From contig NZ_ATVT01000017.1 in NCBI RefSeq assembly GCF_000420865.1, positions 28,258 through 92,257 of the forward strand: a stretch of DNA of 64,000 nt, read 5' to 3'. The position numbers were made by a program, and so were the translations under genes. Within the stretch, counting starts at the first letter, position 1, and each line of letters begins with the position of its first letter. Source of the DNA: Butyrivibrio sp. XPD2006. Its GTDB lineage: Bacteria > Bacillota > Clostridia > Lachnospirales > Lachnospiraceae. Under the pieces are notes generated by a model. The model did not search any database. It saw only the letters and a program-made list of their open reading frames with translations, and had not been told where the DNA came from. Positions 1-8,981 of this stretch are shown piece by piece.

Positions 1-196
1 GAATCAACGCATTCGGAATTCCATTAGTTACGAATATATTTGCAATTGCAATAAAAACCGTAACCATTGATACGGCGCCATAGTCATCCGGAAACAACAA
101 TCTGGCAAGAATTATTGATACTACAAGGGATACTATTTGGGCTAGCATCCGCTCCGCGAATTTCCATATCACATTATTAATTATGCTGTTCTTCAT
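1..196 (-). CDS. Polysaccharide flippase (MOP/Wzx-like), C-terminus beyond window
   Basis: Only the first 65 codons are visible. The start is the ATG at 194-196 on the minus strand and the gene runs off the left edge. The translation opens MKNSIINNVIWKFAERMLAQ and continues into a hydrophobic helix ending in SIILARLLFPDDYGA. This Q..SL..SI.LARLL.P.DYG pattern is typical of the first membrane segment of lipid-linked oligosaccharide flippases (WzxC/RfbX type) that move repeat units across the membrane. It overlaps the 3' end of the glycerophosphotransferase gene by 20 bp, so the two are probably co-transcribed. Family assignment rests on the N-terminus only. Confidence 0.75.
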   Translation of the reverse strand, partial: MKNSIINNVIWKFAERMLAQIVSLVVSIILARLLFPDDYGAVSMVTVFIAIANIFVTNGIPNALI

Positions 197-1400
197 TTTT
201 TATCTTACCTTGTGATTCCAGGTTCAATAGACGCAACATTTTTTCATACAGATATTGTCTGCTCGTCCCTAGCTTTTGCCCCGGATTGTAATACTTATTC
301 CGAAGTTCATCCCGCCCCGTTTGATGAACTTCATCAGTTGGATCGTCAAATACATGTTTGAGGCAGTCAGTAATTTGAGCAGGATTATTTGGCTTATACC
401 CCACATGATTATCTTCCATACACAGAAAAAATCCTCTAATTTTATCTGTAAATTCTTTATAATCATATGGATACAGAATAATAGGTCGATTGGTTGCAAG
501 AAAGTCAATATAGATAGCCGAATAATCAGAAATCAAAATATCTGTCTTGCAAAGAAGGCTTTGAGTCTCAACATCTTCATTTGTTATATCAAAAATTCTG
601 CTATATTTATCCAGATTTGATTTTTCATCCTTGTGATAGAAATGCTTTTTTATAATAAAAACAGCATTATTTTGCTCACAAATTTCCTGGATGTCCGGAA
701 GATCAAATATTTTATCAACTTCTATTGGGATAGCGCCTTCAAGCCTATGTGTTGGAGCATATAAAACAACTTTGCGGTCTTTAATAATATCATTCAAAAA
801 ATCATTCCTATGATCATATAATCTTTCATCAAAAAAGACATCTGTACGCGCCATATTTGCATAAATGACATGATCATCAGGTACAGGCACCTCATCATGT
901 GCCATTTCTATCAGATACGGATTTGTTCCGACTCCATATCTCTTAACATTTAAATGAATAAGAGCATCAAAAAATTTCTGATAACAGGTCTCATATCCCT
1001 TATCATGGCTCCTCTTAATAGCCACGCCATGCCCTTGATCAAAAATCATGCAGCCACTAAGAAGATAAATATTAAAATCACCATAATCAACAGTCGAAAC
1101 CAACATAGCTGCGCGCATCTGAACGAGAATTCCTTTTAATGACTTCGAATAAACAGCAGGTTTCCCCTGGCTGATTAAATTCCTATATACATCATAATTC
1201 TTGGTGAACCAAATTGGCTTAATATCTTTTTTATTCAAGCAAAACTCATACAAATATTTTGTATTGTCTGCATATCTTTGTCCGAACCACGCACCAAACA
1301 GTACAAGTCTTTTGTCTTTCGGGACAAGCCCGGTCATTAGTTTACACAGCAATATGAAAATAACTCTGAAGGGTCGTAATATAACTTTAAAAAAATCCAT
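177..1400 (-). CDS. CDP-glycerol glycerophosphotransferase family protein (TagB/TagF-like)
   Basis: This 407-residue protein resembles the Glyphos_transf family (TagB/TagF), which transfers glycerol-phosphate or ribitol-phosphate units from CDP-alditols onto wall or capsular polymers. Visible family marks are LVLFGAWFGQRYADNTKYLY near the N-terminus, KPIWFTK, the central VVLYAPTHR, and the C-terminal ISDYSAIYIDFLATNRPIIL block with a YPYDYKEF tail. It is probably peripheral at the inner membrane face. Neighbours are a flippase downstream and a GT2 upstream, so a phosphoglycerol-decorated surface polysaccharide is plausible. The acceptor cannot be read from sequence. Confidence 0.88.
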   Translation of the reverse strand: MDFFKVILRPFRVIFILLCKLMTGLVPKDKRLVLFGAWFGQRYADNTKYLYEFCLNKKDIKPIWFTKNYDVYRNLISQGKPAVYSKSLKGILVQMRAAMLVSTVDYGDFNIYLLSGCMIFDQGHGVAIKRSHDKGYETCYQKFFDALIHLNVKRYGVGTNPYLIEMAHDEVPVPDDHVIYANMARTDVFFDERLYDHRNDFLNDIIKDRKVVLYAPTHRLEGAIPIEVDKIFDLPDIQEICEQNNAVFIIKKHFYHKDEKSNLDKYSRIFDITNEDVETQSLLCKTDILISDYSAIYIDFLATNRPIILYPYDYKEFTDKIRGFFLCMEDNHVGYKPNNPAQITDCLKHVFDDPTDEVHQTGRDELRNKYYNPGQKLGTSRQYLYEKMLRLLNLESQGKIKNEEQHN

Positions 1401-1439
1401 TATCTTTCTCTTAATTCTTTATATTTTTAATTCTGTTAT

Positions 1440-2327
1440 TCATTTACAGAAAAAATCAAATGTTTTCCGCAGTATTAGATAATTAAATGTACCAATAAAA
1501 AAAGTAAGGTGTAATATCAACTTATGTGCCAGATTCATATGCAGCACTTTATTGGCATACACCATCCTACTCTTAAATCCCATTCTAAGCTTCTTGTACA
1601 GACTATTTACACTCTTATCAATGCTTGTAGAATGCTCATGAAGATATTCTTTACCAGTTATGAGTTTTGACTGATAGCCATTTTGCTTTAACTTATATGC
1701 CATAAGGTTTTCCTCTCCATAAAGGAAAGTATCTTCATCAAATCCCCCTATGTTTAAAAAAGTCTTTCTTGATATTCCGAAGAATGCCCCTGACACCACA
1801 TCAACATTGACTACCATATCGTTATTAAGATAAGCTTCATTATAGAGAGTCTTATCACCAAGCAATTTTTTAGTAATAATCATGTTCTCTTTGATACAAT
1901 CCGCAAATGACGGAAGCTTCCATGCAGATGGTCTGCTACTACCCGATATACACTTCATCATGCAGGCGACAGCACCAACTCGTGATGAATTCATAAGAAC
2001 GCTTTCTAATAAACGAATAGTTTCCTCATCAAAGTATACATCCGGATTTGAAATCAATAGATAATCCGGGCAATACTTTTTTATCGCATATTGTGCACCA
2101 CGATTGTTTCCTTTTGCATATCCTCCATTTGTATCTATCTGAATAACATCAACCTTCTCATCAGTATACTGCAAAAGATCTATATAAGAATTGTCTGTCG
2201 AATGATTGTCAACAATCACAATATGATCAACACACTGATTTCCTCTAGTCCTTTCTATAAATTCTTTCGTTGTTTTTGCATCATTATAGTTTAGAACAAT
2301 CAATACATTGCTATGCTGATGTATCAT
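1440..2327 (-). CDS. Family 2 glycosyltransferase (rhamnosyltransferase-like)
   Basis: A 295-residue GT-A enzyme. The N-terminal nucleotide-binding strand and loop (VLIVLNYNDAKTT), IVIVDNHSTDNS, the TNGGYAKGNN motif and the DXD-like ISNPDVYF mark a GT2 of the WbbL/RfbF type. The later GGFDEDTFLYGEENLMAYKL motif holds the expected acidic catalytic region (FLYGEE in place of the usual ED). A hydrophobic C-terminal helix may anchor it to the membrane. It sits 6 bp downstream of the YhcH gene and 39 bp upstream of the glycerophosphotransferase gene in one minus-strand operon. Donor and acceptor sugars are not deducible. Confidence 0.88.
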   Translation of the reverse strand: MIHQHSNVLIVLNYNDAKTTKEFIERTRGNQCVDHIVIVDNHSTDNSYIDLLQYTDEKVDVIQIDTNGGYAKGNNRGAQYAIKKYCPDYLLISNPDVYFDEETIRLLESVLMNSSRVGAVACMMKCISGSSRPSAWKLPSFADCIKENMIITKKLLGDKTLYNEAYLNNDMVVNVDVVSGAFFGISRKTFLNIGGFDEDTFLYGEENLMAYKLKQNGYQSKLITGKEYLHEHSTSIDKSVNSLYKKLRMGFKSRMVYANKVLHMNLAHKLILHLTFFIGTFNYLILRKTFDFFCK

Positions 2328-2333
2328 AATGTC

Positions 2334-2789
2334 TCATTTTCCCTTAACACATACTTTAAAAATTGCCTTGTCACTAAATTCTCCATCATCGCGTAGCCCA
2401 GGCATGTGTGCATCCTGTGGAAACACTATTAAAAACCATCCGGGATTAATCCTTAAATCAATTCCCGTGTCTGAAAATGGCGCTAATGCACAATCTCCTT
2501 TTGCATCAAATTCACCCCAATCATTAACATAAGAACACTCCGAATAACGAATCACTTCGCTTCCGTCTATTACAATATGAATATCTAAATATTCTTCATG
2601 TCTTTCCCACGAATTCTCTTCTTTTGTTTCCAAATAGACTCTATTACAGAAAACATTGTTTCCCTCAATTTCGTGTCGTCCTATATCCCAATTTTTATAA
2701 TGTCCTTTTTGTATTTCTTTAATTGCTATATCCAAGTGCCTACTTATTCCAAGATAAGTTCCAATATTCTCAATTCTATCAAGTATCAT
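2334..2789 (-). CDS. YhcH/YjgK/YiaL family protein (DUF386)
   Basis: This 151-residue cupin-like protein matches the YhcH/YiaL/EbgC family. Marks are the N-terminal MILDRIENIGTYLGISRHLD, the core WERHEEYLDIHIVIDG (usual form AHRKYIDIQ.ll.G), and the late FPQDAHMPGL histidine motif. Relatives act on sugar anomers (NanQ on sialic acid) or as small partner subunits of glycosidases. The location between glycosyltransferase genes suggests a role in preparing a sugar for the surface polymer, which is inference. Its length is normal for the family. Confidence 0.85.
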   Translation of the reverse strand: MILDRIENIGTYLGISRHLDIAIKEIQKGHYKNWDIGRHEIEGNNVFCNRVYLETKEENSWERHEEYLDIHIVIDGSEVIRYSECSYVNDWGEFDAKGDCALAPFSDTGIDLRINPGWFLIVFPQDAHMPGLRDDGEFSDKAIFKVCVKGK

Positions 2790-2898
2790 TTGTCCTACCT
2801 CATCTCTATTAGTACTTTTATTCCATGATCATTTAAAACAGATATGTATCATTCATTAATTTTTCATGCTCTTTGTAATTCAGCTACTAATAGATTGT

Positions 2899-5370
2899 CT
2901 ATTTTTCAAAATATCCAACTTGTTCTCCATATACTTTCCCATTAACTTTACCAAATACTCCTCCTGTAATATTCCCATATACATCTCCGTTAATATCTCC
3001 AAATACATAACCATTGATATCCCCATATATATCAAAATCAATATCACCATAAACATTACTATTCACATCAGCATTTTGATTGCCTTCAATAATGATGAAG
3101 TCGCCGTCTATATCTATTCCCCTCTCCTTTAGTTCAGTACAACACAGTACATTGCCTAATATCTTTCCTGATACATTTCCTTTGTTCTTTCCATGGACAA
3201 CTCCATATACATTCGAATCTATTACAGAATTTATATCGCCGTAAATATCACCATAAACACTTCCATGTATTGGCTGATTAATACTCCCATGAATATCACC
3301 ATATACATTTCCATAAACCGGAACTGTAATATCGGTATATACACTTCCTATAATATTAGTAACTTCCTTACCTTTAATTGGATACTGCGCTCCTTCGGTG
3401 TATGGGTATATACATCTATCTATCTCATTACTCCACGCTTTTGAATCATTCTCAAACGTTTTATCTACTTCTTCGCCTTGTTGTAGCTTCTTTTCCTCTA
3501 TGACTTTCGAGTATAATGCCTCTCTGTAAGCTCTGTAATCCTCAGCAGTTCCAACCTTGTACAGACACATATCGTGTACATATCCAAAAGTTAAAAAAGA
3601 TCTTTCAATCTCTTTTTCAGGAATAAAATATGTATTACCTTCTCCTTCCGAATAGTATACATTACGAAAGTACTCCTCTAGCTCGCCTCTGACTGACGTA
3701 TACTCTATTAATAATGGTTCATCCAATATGTTGGCAAATTCCATAGTGTTGTTAGGAGTTGTTAGTAATGGCTTCATATCATTATAAAGCGAGTAACCCA
3801 ACTGAAACCCTCCACCAAGCACATATTTTCCATCCACTGATTCAGCAAGGGCAATCATACTGTCTCTTTCTACAAAAGATGGGTTTTTCAAAAAGTACTT
3901 ATATGTAAATGTTAAATTGCACAAACACATACAAATAAACACAAACCATCCAGCCCTCATCTGTAACTTCACAGAATCATTTAGTCTTATATACTTTGGT
4001 ATAATAAAAACAAAAAGGATATAAATCAGTATTGGAAACAGTTCTAACACAAGCAGCACAATGACAGATGCCAAATCGTAATCTTCATGAGTATCATTGT
4101 AAAATACTGTTCTGTACAACAACGAAATTGCAACATTAATTAACCCAAATATCCACAAAAAGGCATCAAAGGCTTTCGCCTTTCGATTATTTTTTTCAAT
4201 ACCAGTTTCTTGGCTGTTCTGAAAGTGCGTCTTCATATCACAACTCACAAACAAAACATATAGTATAGAAACGACAATTGGACATATAAGTATAATTTTA
4301 CGAGTAACTGTGTCCCATGAAATGAAAGTCTGACCTATAAAGCATAAAACAATCAATTGCAAAAAAAACAGACACTTATCATTTTTCGAAAGCGAGAAAA
4401 TTTTTCTCTGCTTAACAGAAAAAAACAAAAGTATCGGAAGATTATATAAGAATGAATTGCTCCCCACTATCTTCGCCCACACCAACGCCAAAGCCCTAAT
4501 TAATGGTTCTGATGTATCAACTGTTAAACTTGCCGTACTATTATAAGAAACAAACCCCTCAATTGTGCGCAAAGAATTTAGTATTGCTTCAGTCTGCCAT
4601 ACATAATAATAATATATCTCAGCCACGACAAACATACATAACGATCCAAATACAAACCACGCAAACTCTCGAACAGCATTCTTTATACCGTCATTTTTAA
4701 TACTAATTATAATTGATAGCCCTACTGCAAAAAACAAAAACACATTTGTAATATATACAAGAAACGTTGAAAAAGTTGCAAAAATTCCAAGCACAAAGAA
4801 ACGAGTCGTATGATTGTCAGGAAATGAAATATACACTAACGCAGTCAGTAGAACAAATACAAGCCTCACCATTGTTGGCTCTGCTATTCTACTGGCATTA
4901 AAAAAAGTAAAATCAGTAACATACCATGCAAGTATTGCTATTTCTGCTATAAACTCTGCCCTATCGCCTTTTCCATATATTCTTCTTAGTTTATCAATCA
5001 GCTTGAAAAAGAGAACAAATACAAGCAATCCCCATAATACATATGGAATCCTTAGCCCAAAATAATTATTTCCCCAAATATGGAAGCCAAGAATAGACAT
5101 AAAATTTCCGGGCACATTGCTTATAAAGTTCTCCTTAACTACGAGCCCCAATTCCTGACCTTCATAGAAAATATGCGGATTAATACTCCCATAAGTCTTC
5201 TCGTTTATGGCCATATAAGAATACGCGCCTTCATCAACAGGTTGATACTGCGCCACCCCCCATGGAGCAAGGTCCTGATCAATATTAATTGCCCTCAAGC
5301 AAAACAATACAATCAAAAGAGCAAAAATAGCTTTGTTATATTTTTGAGTGAAAAAATATCTCTTTTCCAT
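2899..5370 (-). CDS. GT-C-like membrane glycosyltransferase with four-residue-periodic C-terminal tail
   Basis: An 823-residue polytopic protein. Residues 1-500 hold about a dozen hydrophobic helices. A QPVDEGAYSYMAIN loop after the first helix resembles the acidic DE loop of ArnT/PMT-type GT-C enzymes that use polyprenyl-phosphate sugars. Residues 500-660 form a soluble domain. From about residue 670 to the end the chain becomes a near-perfect four-residue rhythm of x-(I/V)-(Y/H/N/F)-G, for example SVYGDIYGDI and GYVFGDINGDVYG, broken once around residues 743-766. This tail is not part of known GT-C enzymes and suggests a beta-solenoid-like module. The sugar specificity is unknown. Confidence 0.75.
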   Translation of the reverse strand: MEKRYFFTQKYNKAIFALLIVLFCLRAINIDQDLAPWGVAQYQPVDEGAYSYMAINEKTYGSINPHIFYEGQELGLVVKENFISNVPGNFMSILGFHIWGNNYFGLRIPYVLWGLLVFVLFFKLIDKLRRIYGKGDRAEFIAEIAILAWYVTDFTFFNASRIAEPTMVRLVFVLLTALVYISFPDNHTTRFFVLGIFATFSTFLVYITNVFLFFAVGLSIIISIKNDGIKNAVREFAWFVFGSLCMFVVAEIYYYYVWQTEAILNSLRTIEGFVSYNSTASLTVDTSEPLIRALALVWAKIVGSNSFLYNLPILLFFSVKQRKIFSLSKNDKCLFFLQLIVLCFIGQTFISWDTVTRKIILICPIVVSILYVLFVSCDMKTHFQNSQETGIEKNNRKAKAFDAFLWIFGLINVAISLLYRTVFYNDTHEDYDLASVIVLLVLELFPILIYILFVFIIPKYIRLNDSVKLQMRAGWFVFICMCLCNLTFTYKYFLKNPSFVERDSMIALAESVDGKYVLGGGFQLGYSLYNDMKPLLTTPNNTMEFANILDEPLLIEYTSVRGELEEYFRNVYYSEGEGNTYFIPEKEIERSFLTFGYVHDMCLYKVGTAEDYRAYREALYSKVIEEKKLQQGEEVDKTFENDSKAWSNEIDRCIYPYTEGAQYPIKGKEVTNIIGSVYTDITVPVYGNVYGDIHGSINQPIHGSVYGDIYGDINSVIDSNVYGVVHGKNKGNVSGKILGNVLCCTELKERGIDIDGDFIIIEGNQNADVNSNVYGDIDFDIYGDINGYVFGDINGDVYGNITGGVFGKVNGKVYGEQVGYFEK
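2905..3363 (-). repeat. Coding tetrapeptide repeat tract (xVYG/xINGxx)
   Basis: On the coding strand this stretch encodes repeated x-[VI]-[YHNF]-G tetrads. On the plus strand it appears as recurrent 'ccatatacat' and 'ccattaatat' words at 12-bp multiples. The tract has two blocks, roughly 3147-3363 and 2905-3060, separated by a non-repetitive segment. Confidence 0.85.
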
Positions 5371-5501
5371 CTCTCTTAACTTCCACTTTATAATTATTTC
5401 GTTTGCCGTAATAAAACATCCAACTTTATCATATCATCAGAGGCAGTTCATGCATTTTTTATGGTTAGAATGGATTTTAATTTTTGTTCCATGTATCATT
5501 A

Positions 5502-6704
5502 CTAGTCTAGTATTCCCAAGAACTCTTTCTCATATTTTTCAGCAATACTTTGCCATGTATAATGTTCCTGAATTCTAGCTTTAGATTTCTGTCCCCAGTA
5601 TAAAATCTCATCACTTGAAAGCATTTCTACTTTACCTATTAGCTCAGCCAGACTTCCATCTTCTTTATTCCAATAATTTGCTGCTGTTCCAGCAGTTTCT
5701 TTGTTGTAGCATACATCAATCAACAAATTAACATTAGTACTTGCAAGAGCCTCCAAAAGGCTTGGGTTGGTTCCACCGACTTCATGCCCATGAATGTAGG
5801 CATATGCACCTTCTCTAATCTTCTTGAGAAGTTCTTTATCATAGACAGAATCAGCAACAATCACCCTGTCATCTTTTGAAAAGGAAAGCTTTTTATCCAA
5901 GGCATTATAAAGCTTAACATTAGGAGTAGTTACAATAATAAGCTTCTTGTCAGTATCAGTTCTCATAAACTCTCTGATAATGATGTCGAAATTATTCTCC
6001 TGCACAAATCGTCCAACTACAAGATAATATTGGCCTTTGGAAGTTGAATACTCGCTAAGCCAATACTTATATCTGCTGTCATCATCTGCATATGTTGATG
6101 GGGTTAAATCAGCTCCATATGCCACATATGTTGTACTCGGATTATACCTGCTATACTGTGTATTAATATATTTCTCGATTTCTTTGCTGTCGCATATTAT
6201 CCTATCAGCATACTTGACCATAAGCTTCTCGGAAATACGCCAATATAGCCTTACCGGTGCTGACCATTTTCTCCTTGCCCAATCATGTCCATCCGGGTTC
6301 AGGTAAAACTTACCTCCCAATTTCTTGATTTGTCTCTTATAATGCCCCATAAAAAATCCAATCCTACAAGCCATTATAAAGAATATTGGTTCCTTGATAG
6401 CAGGCCTCTGTCTGCAATAATCTATAGCTCTTTTAAGCGCTTTCATATCATAGATGATAGCTCTGCCTGATCCCCACTCATGTACCTTGACGTTATAACA
6501 CTTCGCGCCGTTATACTCATATCTGTCATTGTCACGAGCGATACGAGCCACATGATATCTAAGCTTGTCGCTGATACGATGTAGTGTAAGATTCTCAACA
6601 AATGTCTCGAAGCCACCATATTCTGCAGGAATCCCCTTACACCCAATGCAAAATACTTGTTTTTTCTCTGTATAATATTTTTCACGTATTCTGGGATAAC
6701 TCAT
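5502..6704 (-). CDS. DUF1972 / GT4 glycosyltransferase (rhamnosyltransferase-like)
   Basis: A 400-residue GT-B protein. The N-terminus reads VFCIGCKGIPAEYGGFETFV, the hallmark of DUF1972 glycosyltransferases, a group that includes rhamnosyl- and galactosyltransferases of wall polysaccharides. The middle carries LNPDGHDWARRKW. The C-terminal half carries the nucleotide-sugar binding fold, with YLVVGRFVQENNF and GGTNPSLLEALAS (the E of this motif contacts the donor). There is no signal peptide, so it is cytosolic or membrane-associated. It lies on the same strand as the other polysaccharide genes, about 130 bp from the GT-C gene downstream. Confidence 0.9.
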   Translation of the reverse strand: MSYPRIREKYYTEKKQVFCIGCKGIPAEYGGFETFVENLTLHRISDKLRYHVARIARDNDRYEYNGAKCYNVKVHEWGSGRAIIYDMKALKRAIDYCRQRPAIKEPIFFIMACRIGFFMGHYKRQIKKLGGKFYLNPDGHDWARRKWSAPVRLYWRISEKLMVKYADRIICDSKEIEKYINTQYSRYNPSTTYVAYGADLTPSTYADDDSRYKYWLSEYSTSKGQYYLVVGRFVQENNFDIIIREFMRTDTDKKLIIVTTPNVKLYNALDKKLSFSKDDRVIVADSVYDKELLKKIREGAYAYIHGHEVGGTNPSLLEALASTNVNLLIDVCYNKETAGTAANYWNKEDGSLAELIGKVEMLSSDEILYWGQKSKARIQEHYTWQSIAEKYEKEFLGILD

Positions 6705-6792
6705 AAAAACCAGTCCATATTCGTTATTTTGTAGCTATTTTTAACCATAGTCTAATATATGATATAGTAATGCTTACTTAATTTCAACACCA

Positions 6793-8859
6793 TCACAGTC
6801 TCCACATTCGGAAGTACTTTAGATACATCCGAGGGTTGATCTCACATATATAATTCACACCATGCAATATGAATATAAGTAAAACTGCTAAAAGTATAGT
6901 AGTTGTCATAATGGCAATAGATGCAACTAAAATCTTATTCTCCATATGATTACATTCCATATACTTCATTACGGCCACTCCGCCGGCTAATACTGTTATC
7001 GGAAGAATATCTACTGGATACCTATAATTCAAGCCCCCGATATCAAAATCCATCAAAGCAACTACTATCGCCACAAACATTGCGATTCTAAATGCCATAA
7101 GGTTTCTGTTATCTTCAGGCATCCTTCTCGTCAATAACAAACTTGGCCATGTAATTGGAAATACGAATATACCAAAAGAAGCTGAATCATAGAACATATT
7201 CCCTGTATGGTTCACAAAATGTGATCCTACACTTATAAAAGGAAACTCCAGTTTAAACTCCAGATAATCAAAGAAATAATAATACAACGCCGCAGGTAAA
7301 TGTGCAAGATTCACTTTATTGTAATGTATATCAGATACTGTGAGCTGATAGTTCTGCCCAAACTCCAACGGAGAACCGAACCTTATCATATTGAAGCGAA
7401 TTATTAGTGCCGCACCTATTACCAATGGAATTATATACGATAGCGCAAAATTAGCTTTATTCTTTATTGTATATTCTTTCGAAACAAGAATCATTAAAAA
7501 AAGCGGTATAAGAAGCCCTGCTACATGCAATGAACCACTTGAGCGAGATTCAAGCAGAAGTACCGTTGAAATTCCAGAAATCAGAAAAAATACACTCTTT
7601 ATCCATATCTTTCTCGATGAAAGCGCTACAAATGCCGCCCAAACCGTAAGAAACACAAAAGTCAACATTGACGAATAGTTAAGTGTGTACTTATCAGCAG
7701 CACTTAACAGACAGAGAACATTGCTACCAAGGGCAACCGCAGGTGTAGCAATAAACACACCTATTGCCTTCGTTTTTGGAGCAAAGAGTTCTGCTGCCTT
7801 CCACGTACACATACTCCCGAAAATCACTGTCAAAAGCGCAAAAAAGAATGAAGCTGTAGCATATGATGGCAAATGTCCTGTTGCAAAATAGTATGGTACA
7901 TAAAACACAAGTACCGGAGTCATTCCGTAATATGTGTAATAATGACCGTTGTAGAGTGCAAAGTCCCATAAGTAATCTAGCCCTTCTCGCTGTGAAGGAT
8001 CATATGGATTTTCCAGTTCCAACAACTGTGGACTCACTTCTTTTCTTACTATGCCACTGGTATGGTTCATTAATGAGTCAAACTGATACACATGGAAGTC
8101 ATTTTCAGCCTCGTTTGTTATTGGGTACTCCGGAATTGTAGTTATGCCCCACTCATCAACATTTGTAGCAACCAAAAGCTCTTTTACCCAGACAACAGAC
8201 ACTATAAGTGTACAAACAACCAGTACAAAGGCAATTCGCTGTTTTCTGCTCTTAGGATCAAACATGATGCTCCAAAGGCTGTCAGACATCAGTGAAATCA
8301 GTAATGCTGATATCAGGAAAATTGTCAGGAATCTTGTTAAGGTAAAATGATAGGCTAATGGCTTATTAAGAATAGCGTTAGATAAGCTGACCCCGGGATT
8401 GTCCCATGTTATCTTAAAGTTCCTAAGATTGCCCTTGCTCTTAAGTATTACATTGTCACTATTATAGTTGTCATCATCGGGAATAACTTTGAACGAAGCA
8501 GCTTCTGTATACGCATTGGCGTATGCATCATCTTTGAGAAATACGGACACATTAGTAACGTAGCCTATATCACCAGTAAATCTAAGATAAAGTGTTTCCG
8601 TGCTTATGTGGGGCACGAGAATCTCTGCTTTATTTTCTGTTGCAGATTGTGAAATATTCTCAGTTAAGTCATACTCACTAAGACGTGATGTAGTAATTGC
8701 ATTGTAATTAAAAACAATCAGTTCAAGAAACAGGCATACCCCAAAGGTTATAACAATCTTCTTGATAATTTCTCGCTCAAAACCACCACTGCGTAACGCA
8801 ATCAGTGTCATAATAGCAATCAGTAAGAATATTGAATATGTAGCAAGTAATGTTCCCAT
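6793..8859 (-). CDS. Large polytopic membrane protein, possible GT-C glycosyltransferase
   Basis: This 688-residue protein has two N-terminal helices, an extracytoplasmic beta-rich segment (about residues 45-165), then a run of hydrophobic helices to the C-terminus. A long loop between helices reads DFALYNGHYYTYYGMTPVLV; the NG.YY.Y.G..PVL pattern recurs in uncharacterised Clostridia membrane proteins of polysaccharide loci. A C-terminal segment FDIGGLNYRYPVDILPI resembles the conserved R/Y-rich segment of integral membrane mannosyltransferase-like proteins. No enzymatic residue can be assigned with certainty. It is divergent from the plus-strand GT-C-like gene at 8982. Confidence 0.6.
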   Translation of the reverse strand: MGTLLATYSIFLLIAIMTLIALRSGGFEREIIKKIVITFGVCLFLELIVFNYNAITTSRLSEYDLTENISQSATENKAEILVPHISTETLYLRFTGDIGYVTNVSVFLKDDAYANAYTEAASFKVIPDDDNYNSDNVILKSKGNLRNFKITWDNPGVSLSNAILNKPLAYHFTLTRFLTIFLISALLISLMSDSLWSIMFDPKSRKQRIAFVLVVCTLIVSVVWVKELLVATNVDEWGITTIPEYPITNEAENDFHVYQFDSLMNHTSGIVRKEVSPQLLELENPYDPSQREGLDYLWDFALYNGHYYTYYGMTPVLVFYVPYYFATGHLPSYATASFFFALLTVIFGSMCTWKAAELFAPKTKAIGVFIATPAVALGSNVLCLLSAADKYTLNYSSMLTFVFLTVWAAFVALSSRKIWIKSVFFLISGISTVLLLESRSSGSLHVAGLLIPLFLMILVSKEYTIKNKANFALSYIIPLVIGAALIIRFNMIRFGSPLEFGQNYQLTVSDIHYNKVNLAHLPAALYYYFFDYLEFKLEFPFISVGSHFVNHTGNMFYDSASFGIFVFPITWPSLLLTRRMPEDNRNLMAFRIAMFVAIVVALMDFDIGGLNYRYPVDILPITVLAGGVAVMKYMECNHMENKILVASIAIMTTTILLAVLLIFILHGVNYICEINPRMYLKYFRMWRL

Positions 8860-8924
8860 ACTTTGTTTCTGTCCTTTAGAATAATAAAATAATACAGCCT
8901 TAATCAGTCCTATCTACACAACAG

Positions 8925-8940
8925 TATACCATGGTATAAT
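8925..8940. promoter_or_regulatory. Palindromic promoter core TATACCATGGTATAAT (copy 1)
   Basis: The 16-mer TATACCATGGTATAAT lies in the divergent region between the 6793-8859 and 8982-10211 genes. Its right end, TATAAT at 8935-8940, is a good -10 for the plus-strand gene and places the transcript start just past the TTG at 8940. The same 16-mer occurs at 17700-17715. Confidence 0.6.
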
Positions 8941-8981
8941 TGAGAGCGGATATTTGTTTTGATAATAGGGGGATTGTGATT

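Noticed and set aside
2866..3444. Two plus-strand frames rich in Ile/Tyr/Asn opposite the tetrad repeat
   Set aside because: They are the complement of the repetitive tail; their regularity is inherited from the minus-strand code.
8940..8942. TTG as start of the 8982-10211 gene
   Set aside because: It overlaps the -10 box and has no ribosome site; the ATG at 8982 has AGGGGG at good spacing.
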